A DNA stretch of 64,000 nt from Flammeovirgaceae bacterium (GTDB lineage Bacteria; Bacteroidota; Bacteroidia; Cytophagales; Cyclobacteriaceae), in the NCBI GenBank assembly GCA_015180985.1, contig CP054185.1, positions 3,037,225-3,101,224 of the forward strand, given 5' to 3'. Of this stretch, positions 53,774-61,850 are shown piece by piece (position 1 is the stretch's first letter; every line of letters begins with the position of its first letter). The notes below the pieces were generated by a model, which saw nothing but the letters and a program-made list of their open reading frames with translations, had not been told where the DNA came from and did not search any database. The position numbers and the translations under genes are program-made.

Positions 53774-54547
53774 TTGAAGAAGCAGTTTCGAATGAGCCAT
53801 GCCCAGGCGTGTAAGCTGGTGGGCTGTTCGCGTACTAAAAAGTATTACCGCAAGCGGATGCCGGCCAAAGATGCCGTGGTAAAAAAAGCAATCGAACAAG
53901 TCATCGGAACAAGCCGTAAGGGAAGGATGAAGGTAATCAAGCTGGTACAAAAGAATCACCCGGAATGGGGCGACAGTAAAATTCGCAGGGTCTATGAGCG
54001 TGAAGGTTTTTCCCTTCACCGCAAACTGCGCAAGCGCATCAAAGACAACCCCGCCAACCCCCTTTCTATACCCCTGCAGGCCAATATCGAGTGGGCCATG
54101 GACTTCATGAGCGATGCCCTGGATAGCGGGCGTACATTCCGCACACTCAACATCGTGGACCATTTTAACCGCCAGTGTATGGGTATTGAGGTGGACTTTA
54201 ACCTGCCGGCCAGAAGGGTAATAGAAGCATTGGAGCGTGCCATTGAGCGGTACGGCAAACCGCTCAGCATCCGTACCGACAACGGCCCCGAGTTCCGCGC
54301 CAAACGCTTTATGAACTGGATGCACAACAACCACATCCAGTGGAACCCGATACAGAAAGGAAAGCCGCAACAGAACGCCATCATCGAACGATTCAACAAA
54401 ACTTATCGCGAAGATGTGTTGGATGCCAACGTGTTCAGCTCACTGGATAACGCCCGGCAAGTCACTCACAAGTGGGTCGATGAGTACAACCATAAAAGGC
54501 CACACCAGGCGCTCAACTATCAAACACCCATGGCCTATGCTGCGTGA
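53774..54547 (+). CDS. ISb OrfB transposase, rve domain, intact
   Basis: This is the only intact OrfB in the window. An HTH_21-like N-terminal region (KRIKDNPANPLSIPLQANIE) is followed by the DDE core: MDFMSDALDSGRTF (D), IRTDNGPEFRAK (D), NAIIERFNKTYREDVLDAN (E), and HKRPHQALNYQTP. It is probably made as an OrfAB fusion by -1 frameshifting about 33 bases upstream of this ATG. It is the only likely source of ISb transposase here. Confidence 0.9.
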   Translation: MKKQFRMSHAQACKLVGCSRTKKYYRKRMPAKDAVVKKAIEQVIGTSRKGRMKVIKLVQKNHPEWGDSKIRRVYEREGFSLHRKLRKRIKDNPANPLSIPLQANIEWAMDFMSDALDSGRTFRTLNIVDHFNRQCMGIEVDFNLPARRVIEALERAIERYGKPLSIRTDNGPEFRAKRFMNWMHNNHIQWNPIQKGKPQQNAIIERFNKTYREDVLDANVFSSLDNARQVTHKWVDEYNHKRPHQALNYQTPMAYAA

Positions 54548-54741
54548 TACCTACATGGGAAACTCTTTTTCTGTTTCCCTAAAAAAAGTATGGGCCATCA
54601 GTATGACAGCCCAAAACTTTTTTCAGTGCAAACCCTGCTTGTTCGCTGAGGTTTCCAATCGCAGCCACGCAGGTAAAGCTATTGCAAAACTCAAAACCTT
54701 AATCTATAATTACAACCTGTCAAAATTCCCAGCCACTTACC

Positions 54742-55061
54742 CCAGCAACATTCTCAAGGAGTTTAATGCTGGCAAAAACATCCCGGATATTGCCCGCGAT
54801 CACGGGATTTCGAAAACCACCATTTACAACTGGAAGGCAAAATACGGAGGCATGGAGATGAGCGAACTCAAGCGGGTTAAGGAGCTTGAGGAAGAAAACC
54901 GGAAACTCAAGCAGATGTATGCCGACCTGGCCCTGGACAACAAGATGCTTAAAGATGTTTTGGGAAAAAAGTATTAAGGCCCGCTGAGAAGCGAACCCAT
55001 GTAGACCATCTGAGAACGACATTTAAAGTCAGCCTCGGTCGGGCCTGTAAAGTGATGGATA
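54742..55061 (+). mobile_element. ISa copy 9, internal fragment
   Basis: From within OrfA (NILKEFNAGKNIPDIARDHG) to GTGATGGATAT. It differs from the other ISa copies at several bases (AATGCTGG, CCCGGATATT, ATCACGGG), so it is an older or related element. It ends one base before the stop codon of the next gene. Confidence 0.85.
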
Positions 55062-55062
55062 T

Positions 55063-55689
55063 TCAATCTTTAATGACCTGTACGGATTTGATTAGATTAT
55101 GTGACTTTATCCTTTTAGAAAGATTATGAAATGTCCGATAAGGTCCCTCCGCTATTGAAAAGTTAATCAACCAGGAAGGAACTGAGCCTCCCGGATCGAC
55201 AATAAAACTGTAATCAATTTTTAACCGATTATTCAGCGGGGTAATAACCCATTTACCTTCGGATTTCGGTACACGAACGATACCGTCATAAGGCGGGATG
55301 TAATCAGGTATACTTACTATAGAAAAAGTCATTACCCGTGTAGCGGGGTCTTGGGTTATCCTCAATCGTACTACCAGGTCGCGGTTGGATACCGGCCAAG
55401 GTGCCTTTACTTCGGCTCGATAAATCAACTCAAGATCGCCAATAACCTCAAGAACTTCTGCCTTAATAATGTTGTACTGCCATTCGGTATAGGCCTCTAC
55501 ATTCAGAATATGCGCAGCGAGTACTGAAGGAGTTGTAGGCAATGTAAAAGACGCACGGATGGCTTTTACTTTAGAGTCAGTTAGCTTGCATGCATAAACA
55601 AAAATACTGTCTTGTGAGCGTTTAAGTTCACAATCAGTTTGCCCCATAGATAACAAACTGATTAGAAGAAATACCGGAGAAAGCCGCAT
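55063..55689 (-). CDS. START-domain secreted protein, 208 aa
   Basis: A short signal peptide (MRLSPVFLLISLLSMGQTDC, possibly a lipoprotein) is followed by a START/polyketide-cyclase-like fold: ILNVEAYTEWQYNIIKAEVL, ELIYRAEVKAPWPVSNRDLV, then PPYDGIVRVPKSEGKWVITP. The W-P-V-S-N-R-D phrase is diagnostic for this lipid-binding-like group. It lies one base after surE in the same direction. The ISa fragment abuts its stop, so the C-terminal codons may have been trimmed. Confidence 0.85.
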   Translation of the reverse strand: MRLSPVFLLISLLSMGQTDCELKRSQDSIFVYACKLTDSKVKAIRASFTLPTTPSVLAAHILNVEAYTEWQYNIIKAEVLEVIGDLELIYRAEVKAPWPVSNRDLVVRLRITQDPATRVMTFSIVSIPDYIPPYDGIVRVPKSEGKWVITPLNNRLKIDYSFIVDPGGSVPSWLINFSIAEGPYRTFHNLSKRIKSHNLIKSVQVIKD

Positions 55690-55690
55690 C

Positions 55691-56470
55691 TTACCTTAGG
55701 ATATCCCACTCCTCATTTAACACCGCTATAGCCGCATGAGCTGTTAGATCAAATTGACATGGAACCACCGAAACATAATTGTTTGCAATAGCCCACTCAT
55801 CATTATCTTCTCCCTTATCAAAATTTACAAAATTACCGGCCATCCAAAAATAGCGCCTGCCGTTTGGGTCGAAGCGTTCATCAAATTCTTCCACCCACTT
55901 GGCATTTGCCTGCCGGCAGATGCGAATGCCTTTAAGGTTTTCATTGCGTTTTGGAGGAAAATTGACATTGAGCGCAACGCCTTTGGGCAACCCTTTGCGT
56001 AGTACCTGCTCCGTTATCCGCAATACAGGTTCTTCAGTGTGCGAGAAATCAGCATCATGGGAGTAGTCGCACAACGAAAAACCGATAGCCGGTGTACCCT
56101 CGATAGCGCCTTCAATTGCTGCTGACATGGTGCCGGAATACAGAACACTTATCGAAGTATTACTTCCATGATTAATGCCGCTTACCACTACATCAGGCTG
56201 TATCTTATCTCTCAACACATAATGCCTGGCCATTTTTACACAATCAGCCGGTGTACCTGAACACTCAAACGCCTTCACTCCATCAAAAATAAAATTTTCC
56301 TCCAGCCGCAGGGTCTCACCAACGGTAATGGCGTGCCCCATTCCCGACTGTGGGCTGTCGGGTGCTACTACCAGCACATCGCCAAGCTTTTTCATCAGCT
56401 GAACCAGCGTACGAATCCCTTTTGAGGTAATTCCATCATCATTTGAAACCAGAATAAGGGGTCTTTTCAT
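55691..56470 (-). CDS. surE: 5'/3'-nucleotidase SurE
   Basis: Metal site ILVSNDDGITSKGI near the N-terminus, APDSPQSGMGHAIT, CSGTPADCV, and SGINHGSNTSISVLYSGTMS with the conserved Asn. This is a survival-protein phosphatase acting on nucleoside monophosphates. About 259 aa, standard length. I chose MKRPLILVSN; the ATG at 56485 would add five residues. It sits in a gene string with ribBA upstream and the START protein downstream. Confidence 0.97.
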   Translation of the reverse strand: MKRPLILVSNDDGITSKGIRTLVQLMKKLGDVLVVAPDSPQSGMGHAITVGETLRLEENFIFDGVKAFECSGTPADCVKMARHYVLRDKIQPDVVVSGINHGSNTSISVLYSGTMSAAIEGAIEGTPAIGFSLCDYSHDADFSHTEEPVLRITEQVLRKGLPKGVALNVNFPPKRNENLKGIRICRQANAKWVEEFDERFDPNGRRYFWMAGNFVNFDKGEDNDEWAIANNYVSVVPCQFDLTAHAAIAVLNEEWDILR

Positions 56471-56532
56471 ACAGACAAGAAACAATCGGTGTAGCGCAAG
56501 CTAAACCTTAAATACCAAATCAAAAAGCCTCA

Positions 56533-57153
56533 TCAATTAACAAAGAGCGAATTGTAATAGGCGATGATTTTAATAAAATCATCTTTGTTTTCTATCCGTA
56601 GCCGATTTGCCCGTATATACTTATCAACATCCGGAGCTTGCCGGCCCATCAGGTTCATTAATTCCGGGCGCTTTCCGCTAAACTCTGAAATTCTGCCTTT
56701 TTCATCCATAAAGAAATAGCGATAAACCATGACCAGACGAGAATATGAGCCATAATAATAAGGCGAGCTGTAAGTACGGTATTCCAGTGATTCGCGACAA
56801 AGCAAAGTAAGTTTACCTTCAGTTAGCAACTCAAAAAATGAAAGAACTCCGTAGGAGGATGACGGGGAGTACGGCAGGGAATAAAAATTACGGTATTTTT
56901 TTGCAGTAGCATCAAAAATTTCGAACATCAATACTTTACGAGGTGCAAAGGCTTCTACCCGGCTTTCATTTTTGTAGCCAAACTGAATCAAATCCTGTTG
57001 CAGATCGTATTTAATTACTCCACGAAGAGTATCGCCCGATGTCAGAATAACCTTGCCATCATGCCAAAGCTCAAAAGGCCATTCCTGTGCCAAGGCCTTA
57101 CTACTGAACAATATCAGTATAACGACTGCCCGTACCCGTATCCTGTGCATCAC
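56533..57153 (-). CDS. Secreted protein of unknown function, 206 aa
   Basis: A signal peptide ([15 protein letters not shown]) precedes a domain starting [20 protein letters not shown] that includes [15 protein letters not shown]. This opening is common among Bacteroidetes hypotheticals with a small beta-barrel-like domain. No catalytic motif is seen. The start overlaps the ribBA stop by 4 bases (ATGA), so it is translationally coupled to ribBA, although a functional link is not obvious. Confidence 0.8.
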   Translation of the reverse strand: MMHRIRVRAVVILILFSSKALAQEWPFELWHDGKVILTSGDTLRGVIKYDLQQDLIQFGYKNESRVEAFAPRKVLMFEIFDATAKKYRNFYSLPYSPSSSYGVLSFFELLTEGKLTLLCRESLEYRTYSSPYYYGSYSRLVMVYRYFFMDEKGRISEFSGKRPELMNLMGRQAPDVDKYIRANRLRIENKDDFIKIIAYYNSLFVN

Positions 57154-58370
57154 CCCTTTAATATAGTATGCCCCAGCCGGTCACGCTTGGTTTTGAGATA
57201 CCTCTCGTTATGCGGGTTGGGAGCAATTTCAATCGGAATATTCTCAACAATTTCCAGGCCATAGCCCATCAGGCCTACCCGCTTTTTAGGGTTGTTGGTT
57301 AACAGTCGGATTTTGGTTACCCCCAGGTCGCGAAGTATCTGTGCACCAACGCCATAATCGCGCTCATCCATATCAAAGCCCAGTTGAAGGTTCGCTTCTA
57401 CTGTATCCATGCCATTTTCTTGCAGCTTATAGGCTTTCAGTTTATTTAACAGGCCAATGCCTCTGCCTTCTTGTTTCATATAGAGCACCACGCCTTTGCC
57501 TTCGCGTTCAACCATTTGCATTGCCGCGTGAAGCTGTGAGCCACAGTCGCACCGGCACGAACCGAAAATATCACCGGTAACACACGAGGAGTGCACACGC
57601 ACCAGCACCGGCTCATCTTTTTTCCAACTTCCTTTTACCAGGGCCAGGTGGGTTTCCTGTGTACTGGTTTGTTTATAGGCAATCAGTTTAAAATGACCGT
57701 ACTCCGTGGGCATGTCCACATCCACTTCGCGTTCAATCAGCGACTCGGCTTTGATACGATACTCAATTAAATCTTTAATGGAAACTAATTTCAGGTTAAA
57801 TCGTTCAGCAACTTTCTTAAGGTCAGGAAGACGCGCCATGGTGCCGTCATCTTTCAATATTTCTACCAGCACCCCTGCCGGCTTAAAACCAGCCAGTCTC
57901 GCGAAGTCAATAGCGGCTTCGGTATGCCCGGCCCTGCGCAGTACACCGCCACGCTTAGCCCGTAACGGAAAAATATGACCTGGCCGCCCCAGATCTTCCG
58001 GTTTGGTTTCCGGATCCACAAGGGCACGTATCGTTTTAAAACGGTCGTGTGCTGAAATACCGGTAGTGCATCCATGACCGATCAAATCAACCGAAACGGT
58101 AAATGGGGTTTCAAATGCTGCGGTATTCTGCCCTACCATTAAATCCAGTTTCAATTCATCGCACCGATCTTCAATTAACGAGGCACAAATAAGCCCGCGG
58201 CCATGGGTAGCCATAAAGTTTACAATCTCCGGAGTGATGCACTCGGCCGCGCAGATAAAATCGCCTTCATTTTCGCGGTCTTCATCATCCACAACAATAA
58301 TTACCTTACCATTCTTGATATCGTCAATGGCCTCCTCAATTGTATTCAGTTTAAAATCAGTCTGCATCAA
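57150..58370 (-). CDS. ribBA: RibBA: DHBP synthase / GTP cyclohydrolase II, 406 aa
   Basis: The N-terminal half (about 1-205) is 3,4-dihydroxy-2-butanone-4-phosphate synthase: [42 protein letters not shown]. The C-terminal half is GTP cyclohydrolase II, with the zinc cysteines in [20 protein letters not shown], the catalytic [17 protein letters not shown], and [12 protein letters not shown]. Together they supply both precursors of riboflavin. All key residues are visible. Start is MMQTDFKL; either Met is possible. Confidence 0.98.
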   Translation of the reverse strand: MMQTDFKLNTIEEAIDDIKNGKVIIVVDDEDRENEGDFICAAECITPEIVNFMATHGRGLICASLIEDRCDELKLDLMVGQNTAAFETPFTVSVDLIGHGCTTGISAHDRFKTIRALVDPETKPEDLGRPGHIFPLRAKRGGVLRRAGHTEAAIDFARLAGFKPAGVLVEILKDDGTMARLPDLKKVAERFNLKLVSIKDLIEYRIKAESLIEREVDVDMPTEYGHFKLIAYKQTSTQETHLALVKGSWKKDEPVLVRVHSSCVTGDIFGSCRCDCGSQLHAAMQMVEREGKGVVLYMKQEGRGIGLLNKLKAYKLQENGMDTVEANLQLGFDMDERDYGVGAQILRDLGVTKIRLLTNNPKKRVGLMGYGLEIVENIPIEIAPNPHNERYLKTKRDRLGHTILKG

Positions 58371-58410
58371 TTTTACATTTTCTTCAAAACAATATTAAAA
58401 GCAAGATGGT

Positions 58411-60342
58411 TTACCGGGGCACAACAATGCCCAGTGCATCGGCTAACTCCTTTTCGGCCAGCTTAAGCTGTTCATGCCGAAGGAGATACTGGTCAACATG
58501 CTTATCGTCCTTTCCTTTCATTTCCGCGAGATTCTCCTCCATCATCTTCTGAATGATCCTGAATTTAAGTCGTAATACATTGCTTAATGTTACCTGCTGC
58601 ATGACATCCCGTTCATGCGGAAAATAAATGTGGTATTTCTCACTCCAGTGCGGGCTGGTTTCGTAACGCGAAGTAATCAGGTCTGCTACCGCTTTCTTCA
58701 CTTCAGCCGAACCATTTTCAAGAAAATAAAAGTTATCAATGCGTTCACCGGTGGCCGAGCCATTTTTAAATACGGTGAATATCTCTTTATACACCGGGTT
58801 GGTAAACTCTACATCATCTAATTCATTCAGCAAAAAATCGATAACCGTCTGTTCACCGTTTTCGTCCGTCATATTGTTTTCGGCATAGTTAAGCAGTAAC
58901 CGGATGGTTTCGCGCTCCTGCATCTGCACCATGGTTTGCGAATCGGTCCGGGCAAGCGGTTGTGCCTCGTGCAACGATTCAATCGGCTCAGGCTGTTCTT
59001 CACGCCAGCGTTCCTGCTCGCGTCTTTTCCTTTCCTGAATCAGAATTTTATTTAACTCGGTAAGTAAAACCGCTTCCTGTATGTTTAGCAAGTCGCTGGT
59101 TTCTTTAATGTAAACCGAGCGTTTAATCGGGTCGGGTATCAGGGCGATACTGGTTACGATTTCGCGTATAGCCTCGGCTTTCTTTATCGGATCGTTAACC
59201 GAGCCGGCCGAATACAAATCAATTTTAAAGGAGATGAAATCGCGTGTGTGGGTTTTAAGGTTGTGCTGAAACTCGGTGCTACCCATTTTGCGCGAGTAGC
59301 TGTCGGGGTCTTCACCATCGGGCAGTAACACTACACGTACGTTCAACCCGCCTTTCAAAATCAAATCAATTCCCCGAAGGGCTGCCTTCACTCCGGCCGC
59401 ATCGCCATCAAATAATACCGTTACGTTTTCGGTAAACCTGCGCATCAGGCGTATTTGTTCTTCGGTAAGCGCAGTGCCCGATGAAGCCACCACATTTTCA
59501 ATGCCCGCCTGGTGCAATGAAATCACATCGGTGTATCCTTCAACCAAATAACAGAAATCGAGTTTCCGGATTTCATTCTTTGCCTGAAACAAGCCGTATA
59601 AAACATTGCTCTTATGGTAGATTTCTGTTTCGGGTGAGTTGATGTATTTAGGCTGATCTTTTTCTTTGGTTAATATCCGGGCACCAAAAGCAACAACTTT
59701 ACCGGCCAGGTTGTGCACCGGAAAAATAACTCTTCCGCGAAAGCGATCGTACCGCTTCCGCGGCCCCTCTTCTTTTGAAATGATTAGCCCGGCTCGTTCC
59801 AAAACCTCAGCGCTGAACCCGCTGCGCAGTGCATGCTTCTCAAAATGATCCCATTCATTGAGGCTGTAGCCTAAATCAAACTTATCGAGGGTTCGATCGT
59901 TAAAGCCGCGCTCACGGAAATAGCTCAACCCTATGCTTTGCCCCTCTTCGGTATTATGCAAAAGATCTTTAAAGTACTCTTTTGCAAAATTCATAACGAT
60001 GTACAGGCTGTCTCGTTCATTTTGTGCAGCCTGGTCTTCTGCCGAAACAGCCTCCTCCTTAATTTCAACACCATACTTTTTAGCCAGGTACCGGATGGCC
60101 TCCAGGTAGCCCAGCCCTTCGTGTTCCATAACAAAAGTAATGGCATCACCGCCCTTTCCGCTGCTGAAATCTTTAAAGATGCCTTTTGAAGGAACTACAT
60201 AAAAAGAGGGTGTTTTTTCATTGGTAAACGGACTGAGCGCTTTATAATTCTGGCCCGACCGTTTCAGCGACACGAAATCACTCACCACATCATAAATATC
60301 CATGCGGTTTTTAACTTCGTCAATGGTGCTGGGCGAAATCAT
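58411..60342 (-). CDS. dnaG: DNA primase DnaG, 643 aa, zinc ligands replaced
   Basis: N-terminal domain IDEVKNRMDIYDVVSDFVSL, then YKALSPFTNEKTPSFYVVPS and GIFKDFSSGKGGDAITFVME. In the canonical CHC2 finger this reads CPFHNEKTPSF and KCFGCG, so all four metal ligands are absent here (C to S, H to T, C to D, C to S). The catalytic core follows: VEGYTDVISLHQAGI with the Toprim Glu, then VLFDGDAAGVKAAL with the Asp pair. The C-terminal helicase-binding domain is helical. Primes replication with DnaB. The promoter is probably at 60430. Confidence 0.97.
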   Translation of the reverse strand: MISPSTIDEVKNRMDIYDVVSDFVSLKRSGQNYKALSPFTNEKTPSFYVVPSKGIFKDFSSGKGGDAITFVMEHEGLGYLEAIRYLAKKYGVEIKEEAVSAEDQAAQNERDSLYIVMNFAKEYFKDLLHNTEEGQSIGLSYFRERGFNDRTLDKFDLGYSLNEWDHFEKHALRSGFSAEVLERAGLIISKEEGPRKRYDRFRGRVIFPVHNLAGKVVAFGARILTKEKDQPKYINSPETEIYHKSNVLYGLFQAKNEIRKLDFCYLVEGYTDVISLHQAGIENVVASSGTALTEEQIRLMRRFTENVTVLFDGDAAGVKAALRGIDLILKGGLNVRVVLLPDGEDPDSYSRKMGSTEFQHNLKTHTRDFISFKIDLYSAGSVNDPIKKAEAIREIVTSIALIPDPIKRSVYIKETSDLLNIQEAVLLTELNKILIQERKRREQERWREEQPEPIESLHEAQPLARTDSQTMVQMQERETIRLLLNYAENNMTDENGEQTVIDFLLNELDDVEFTNPVYKEIFTVFKNGSATGERIDNFYFLENGSAEVKKAVADLITSRYETSPHWSEKYHIYFPHERDVMQQVTLSNVLRLKFRIIQKMMEENLAEMKGKDDKHVDQYLLRHEQLKLAEKELADALGIVVPR

Positions 60343-60429
60343 GGCCTCAAAGATACCTTTTCCAACCCGCCCCTGAAACCTCGGTGTATAATCTTTGTTT
60401 TAGGATAGAATGCGGCCTAAATTCACCGC

Positions 60430-60437
60430 CAAATTTA
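60430..60437 (-). promoter_or_regulatory. -7 element TAAATTTG for dnaG
   Basis: TAnnTTTG reads on - (60437 down to 60430), about 90 bases before the dnaG ATG, in the 99-base gap shared with the divergent mrp gene. Confidence 0.45.
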
Positions 60438-60441
60438 CGGC

Positions 60442-61536
60442 ATGAATATTACAAAAGAAGACGTTTTAAAGGCATTGAGTGGGGTTCAGGACCCGGACCT
60501 GAAACGAGACCTGGTTAGCTTGGGCATGATTAAGGATGTGTCGGTTTCACAAGGCCGGATTTCCTTTACCGTGGTGCTTACAACCCCGGCTTGTCCGCTT
60601 AAAGAAAAAATCCGGCAGGATTGCCTGGATGCCGTCAGTGCTATTGCCGGAGCATTGCCTGTAGATATTACCATAACCTCTTCTGTTACCTCCTCGCGCA
60701 GTCAGGAGCCGCTGTTGCCGCAGGTAAAAAATATTGTGGCCATCGCATCGGGTAAAGGAGGCGTGGGCAAATCAACAGTAACCACCAACCTGGCTGTAGC
60801 CCTGGCGCAAAGTGGAGCCAAAGTAGGTTTAATTGATGCCGACATTTTCGGACCTTCAATACCCACCATGTTTAATTGCGAGTATGAACAACCCGGTGTT
60901 GAGGCAGTGAACGGTAAAAACATGATCGTTCCGTTGCAGCAATACGGTGTAAAACTGATGTCCATTGGGTTTCTTGCTCCTCCCGATAGTGCCGTAGTAT
61001 GGCGCGGACCGATGGCGAGCTCAGCCCTGAAACAGTTTTTCAGCGAAACACTGTGGGGTGAACTGGATTACCTGTTAATTGATCTGCCTCCCGGCACCAG
61101 CGACATTCACCTGACGTTGGTTCAAACTGTGCCGGTAACAGGGGCCGTTATTGTAACCACACCTCAAAATGTTGCTCTGGCCGATGCACAAAAAGCAGTG
61201 GCCATGTTCAGGCAACCGCAAATCAATGTGCCCGTGCTTGGCATTGTCGAGAATATGGCGTGGTTTACACCGGAAGAACTCCCGCAAAACCGCTACTACA
61301 TATTCGGAAAAGAAGGCGGGAAGAACTTATCCGAAAAACACAACGTTCCGCTACTGGGTCAAATTCCGTTGGTGCAGGGGATCCGCGAAAGCGGAGACAC
61401 AGGCTTACCGGCTGTGATGAAGGCGGGTGAAACAGCAAATGCATTCCGTTTATTGGCTGAAACCCTGGCCCGGCAAATTGCCATCAGAAATGCTACCTTT
61501 GAACAAACAAAACGCGTTGAACTGAAAACTGTATGA
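60442..61536 (+). CDS. Mrp/ApbC (NBP35) Fe-S cluster carrier ATPase, 364 aa
   Basis: An N-terminal MIP18/DUF59 domain (about 1-85, LSGVQDPDLKRDLVSLGMIK) is followed by the ATPase: AIASGKGGVGKSTVTTNLAV (P-loop), GLIDADIFGPSIPTMF, and LLIDLPPGTSDIHLTL. The cysteine pair present in many Mrp proteins after ENMAWF is not seen (FTPEELPQNRYYIFGKEGGK), as is usual for the Bacteroidetes form. It carries or assembles Fe-S clusters; the next gene is a NifU-domain scaffold, overlapping by 4 bases. Confidence 0.95.
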   Translation: MNITKEDVLKALSGVQDPDLKRDLVSLGMIKDVSVSQGRISFTVVLTTPACPLKEKIRQDCLDAVSAIAGALPVDITITSSVTSSRSQEPLLPQVKNIVAIASGKGGVGKSTVTTNLAVALAQSGAKVGLIDADIFGPSIPTMFNCEYEQPGVEAVNGKNMIVPLQQYGVKLMSIGFLAPPDSAVVWRGPMASSALKQFFSETLWGELDYLLIDLPPGTSDIHLTLVQTVPVTGAVIVTTPQNVALADAQKAVAMFRQPQINVPVLGIVENMAWFTPEELPQNRYYIFGKEGGKNLSEKHNVPLLGQIPLVQGIRESGDTGLPAVMKAGETANAFRLLAETLARQIAIRNATFEQTKRVELKTV

Positions 61537-61790
61537 GTAAACGCATTACCGAGCTAACCCAACGCATTGAAGCTTCGCTGGATACCATCCGGCCCTACCT
61601 GGAAGCCGATGGCGGCAATGTAAAAATTACCAAGGTAACCGATGACCACATTGTAAAACTGGAGTTTGTGGGTGCATGCGGAACCTGCCCGATGTCAACC
61701 ATGACGTTTAAGGCCGGTGTGGAAGAAGCCATTAAAAAGGCCGTTCCTGAAATTAAGGCCATTGAGGTTATCAACCTCACCGAAAATTAA
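61533..61790 (+). CDS. NifU C-terminal-domain Fe-S scaffold, 85 aa
   Basis: The cluster-binding CxxC is in GACGTCPMSTMTFKAGVEEA. The lead-in IRPYLEADGGNVKITKV is the standard NifU/Nfu domain. It accepts or donates Fe-S clusters, here coupled to Mrp through an ATGA overlap. The operon ends 10 bases before a new promoter region. Confidence 0.96.
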   Translation: MSKRITELTQRIEASLDTIRPYLEADGGNVKITKVTDDHIVKLEFVGACGTCPMSTMTFKAGVEEAIKKAVPEIKAIEVINLTEN

Positions 61791-61813
61791 CTTCCATTTT
61801 TGGTTACACTGCT

Positions 61814-61821
61814 TATCTTTG
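61814..61821 (+). promoter_or_regulatory. -7 element TATCTTTG for the protease gene
   Basis: Matches TAnnTTTG, 29 bases before the GTG start at 61851. Confidence 0.5.
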
Positions 61822-61850
61822 GCTTATCCAGATAATGTAATCGGTGTTTT

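Larger units (their letters stand above)
53401..54741 (+). mobile_element. ISb copy 4, 1341 bp, no TSD
   Basis: Complete ends GGTACTAGGCTGC and GCCACTTACC. The left flank is array DNA and the right flank an ISa fragment. Confidence 0.9.
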
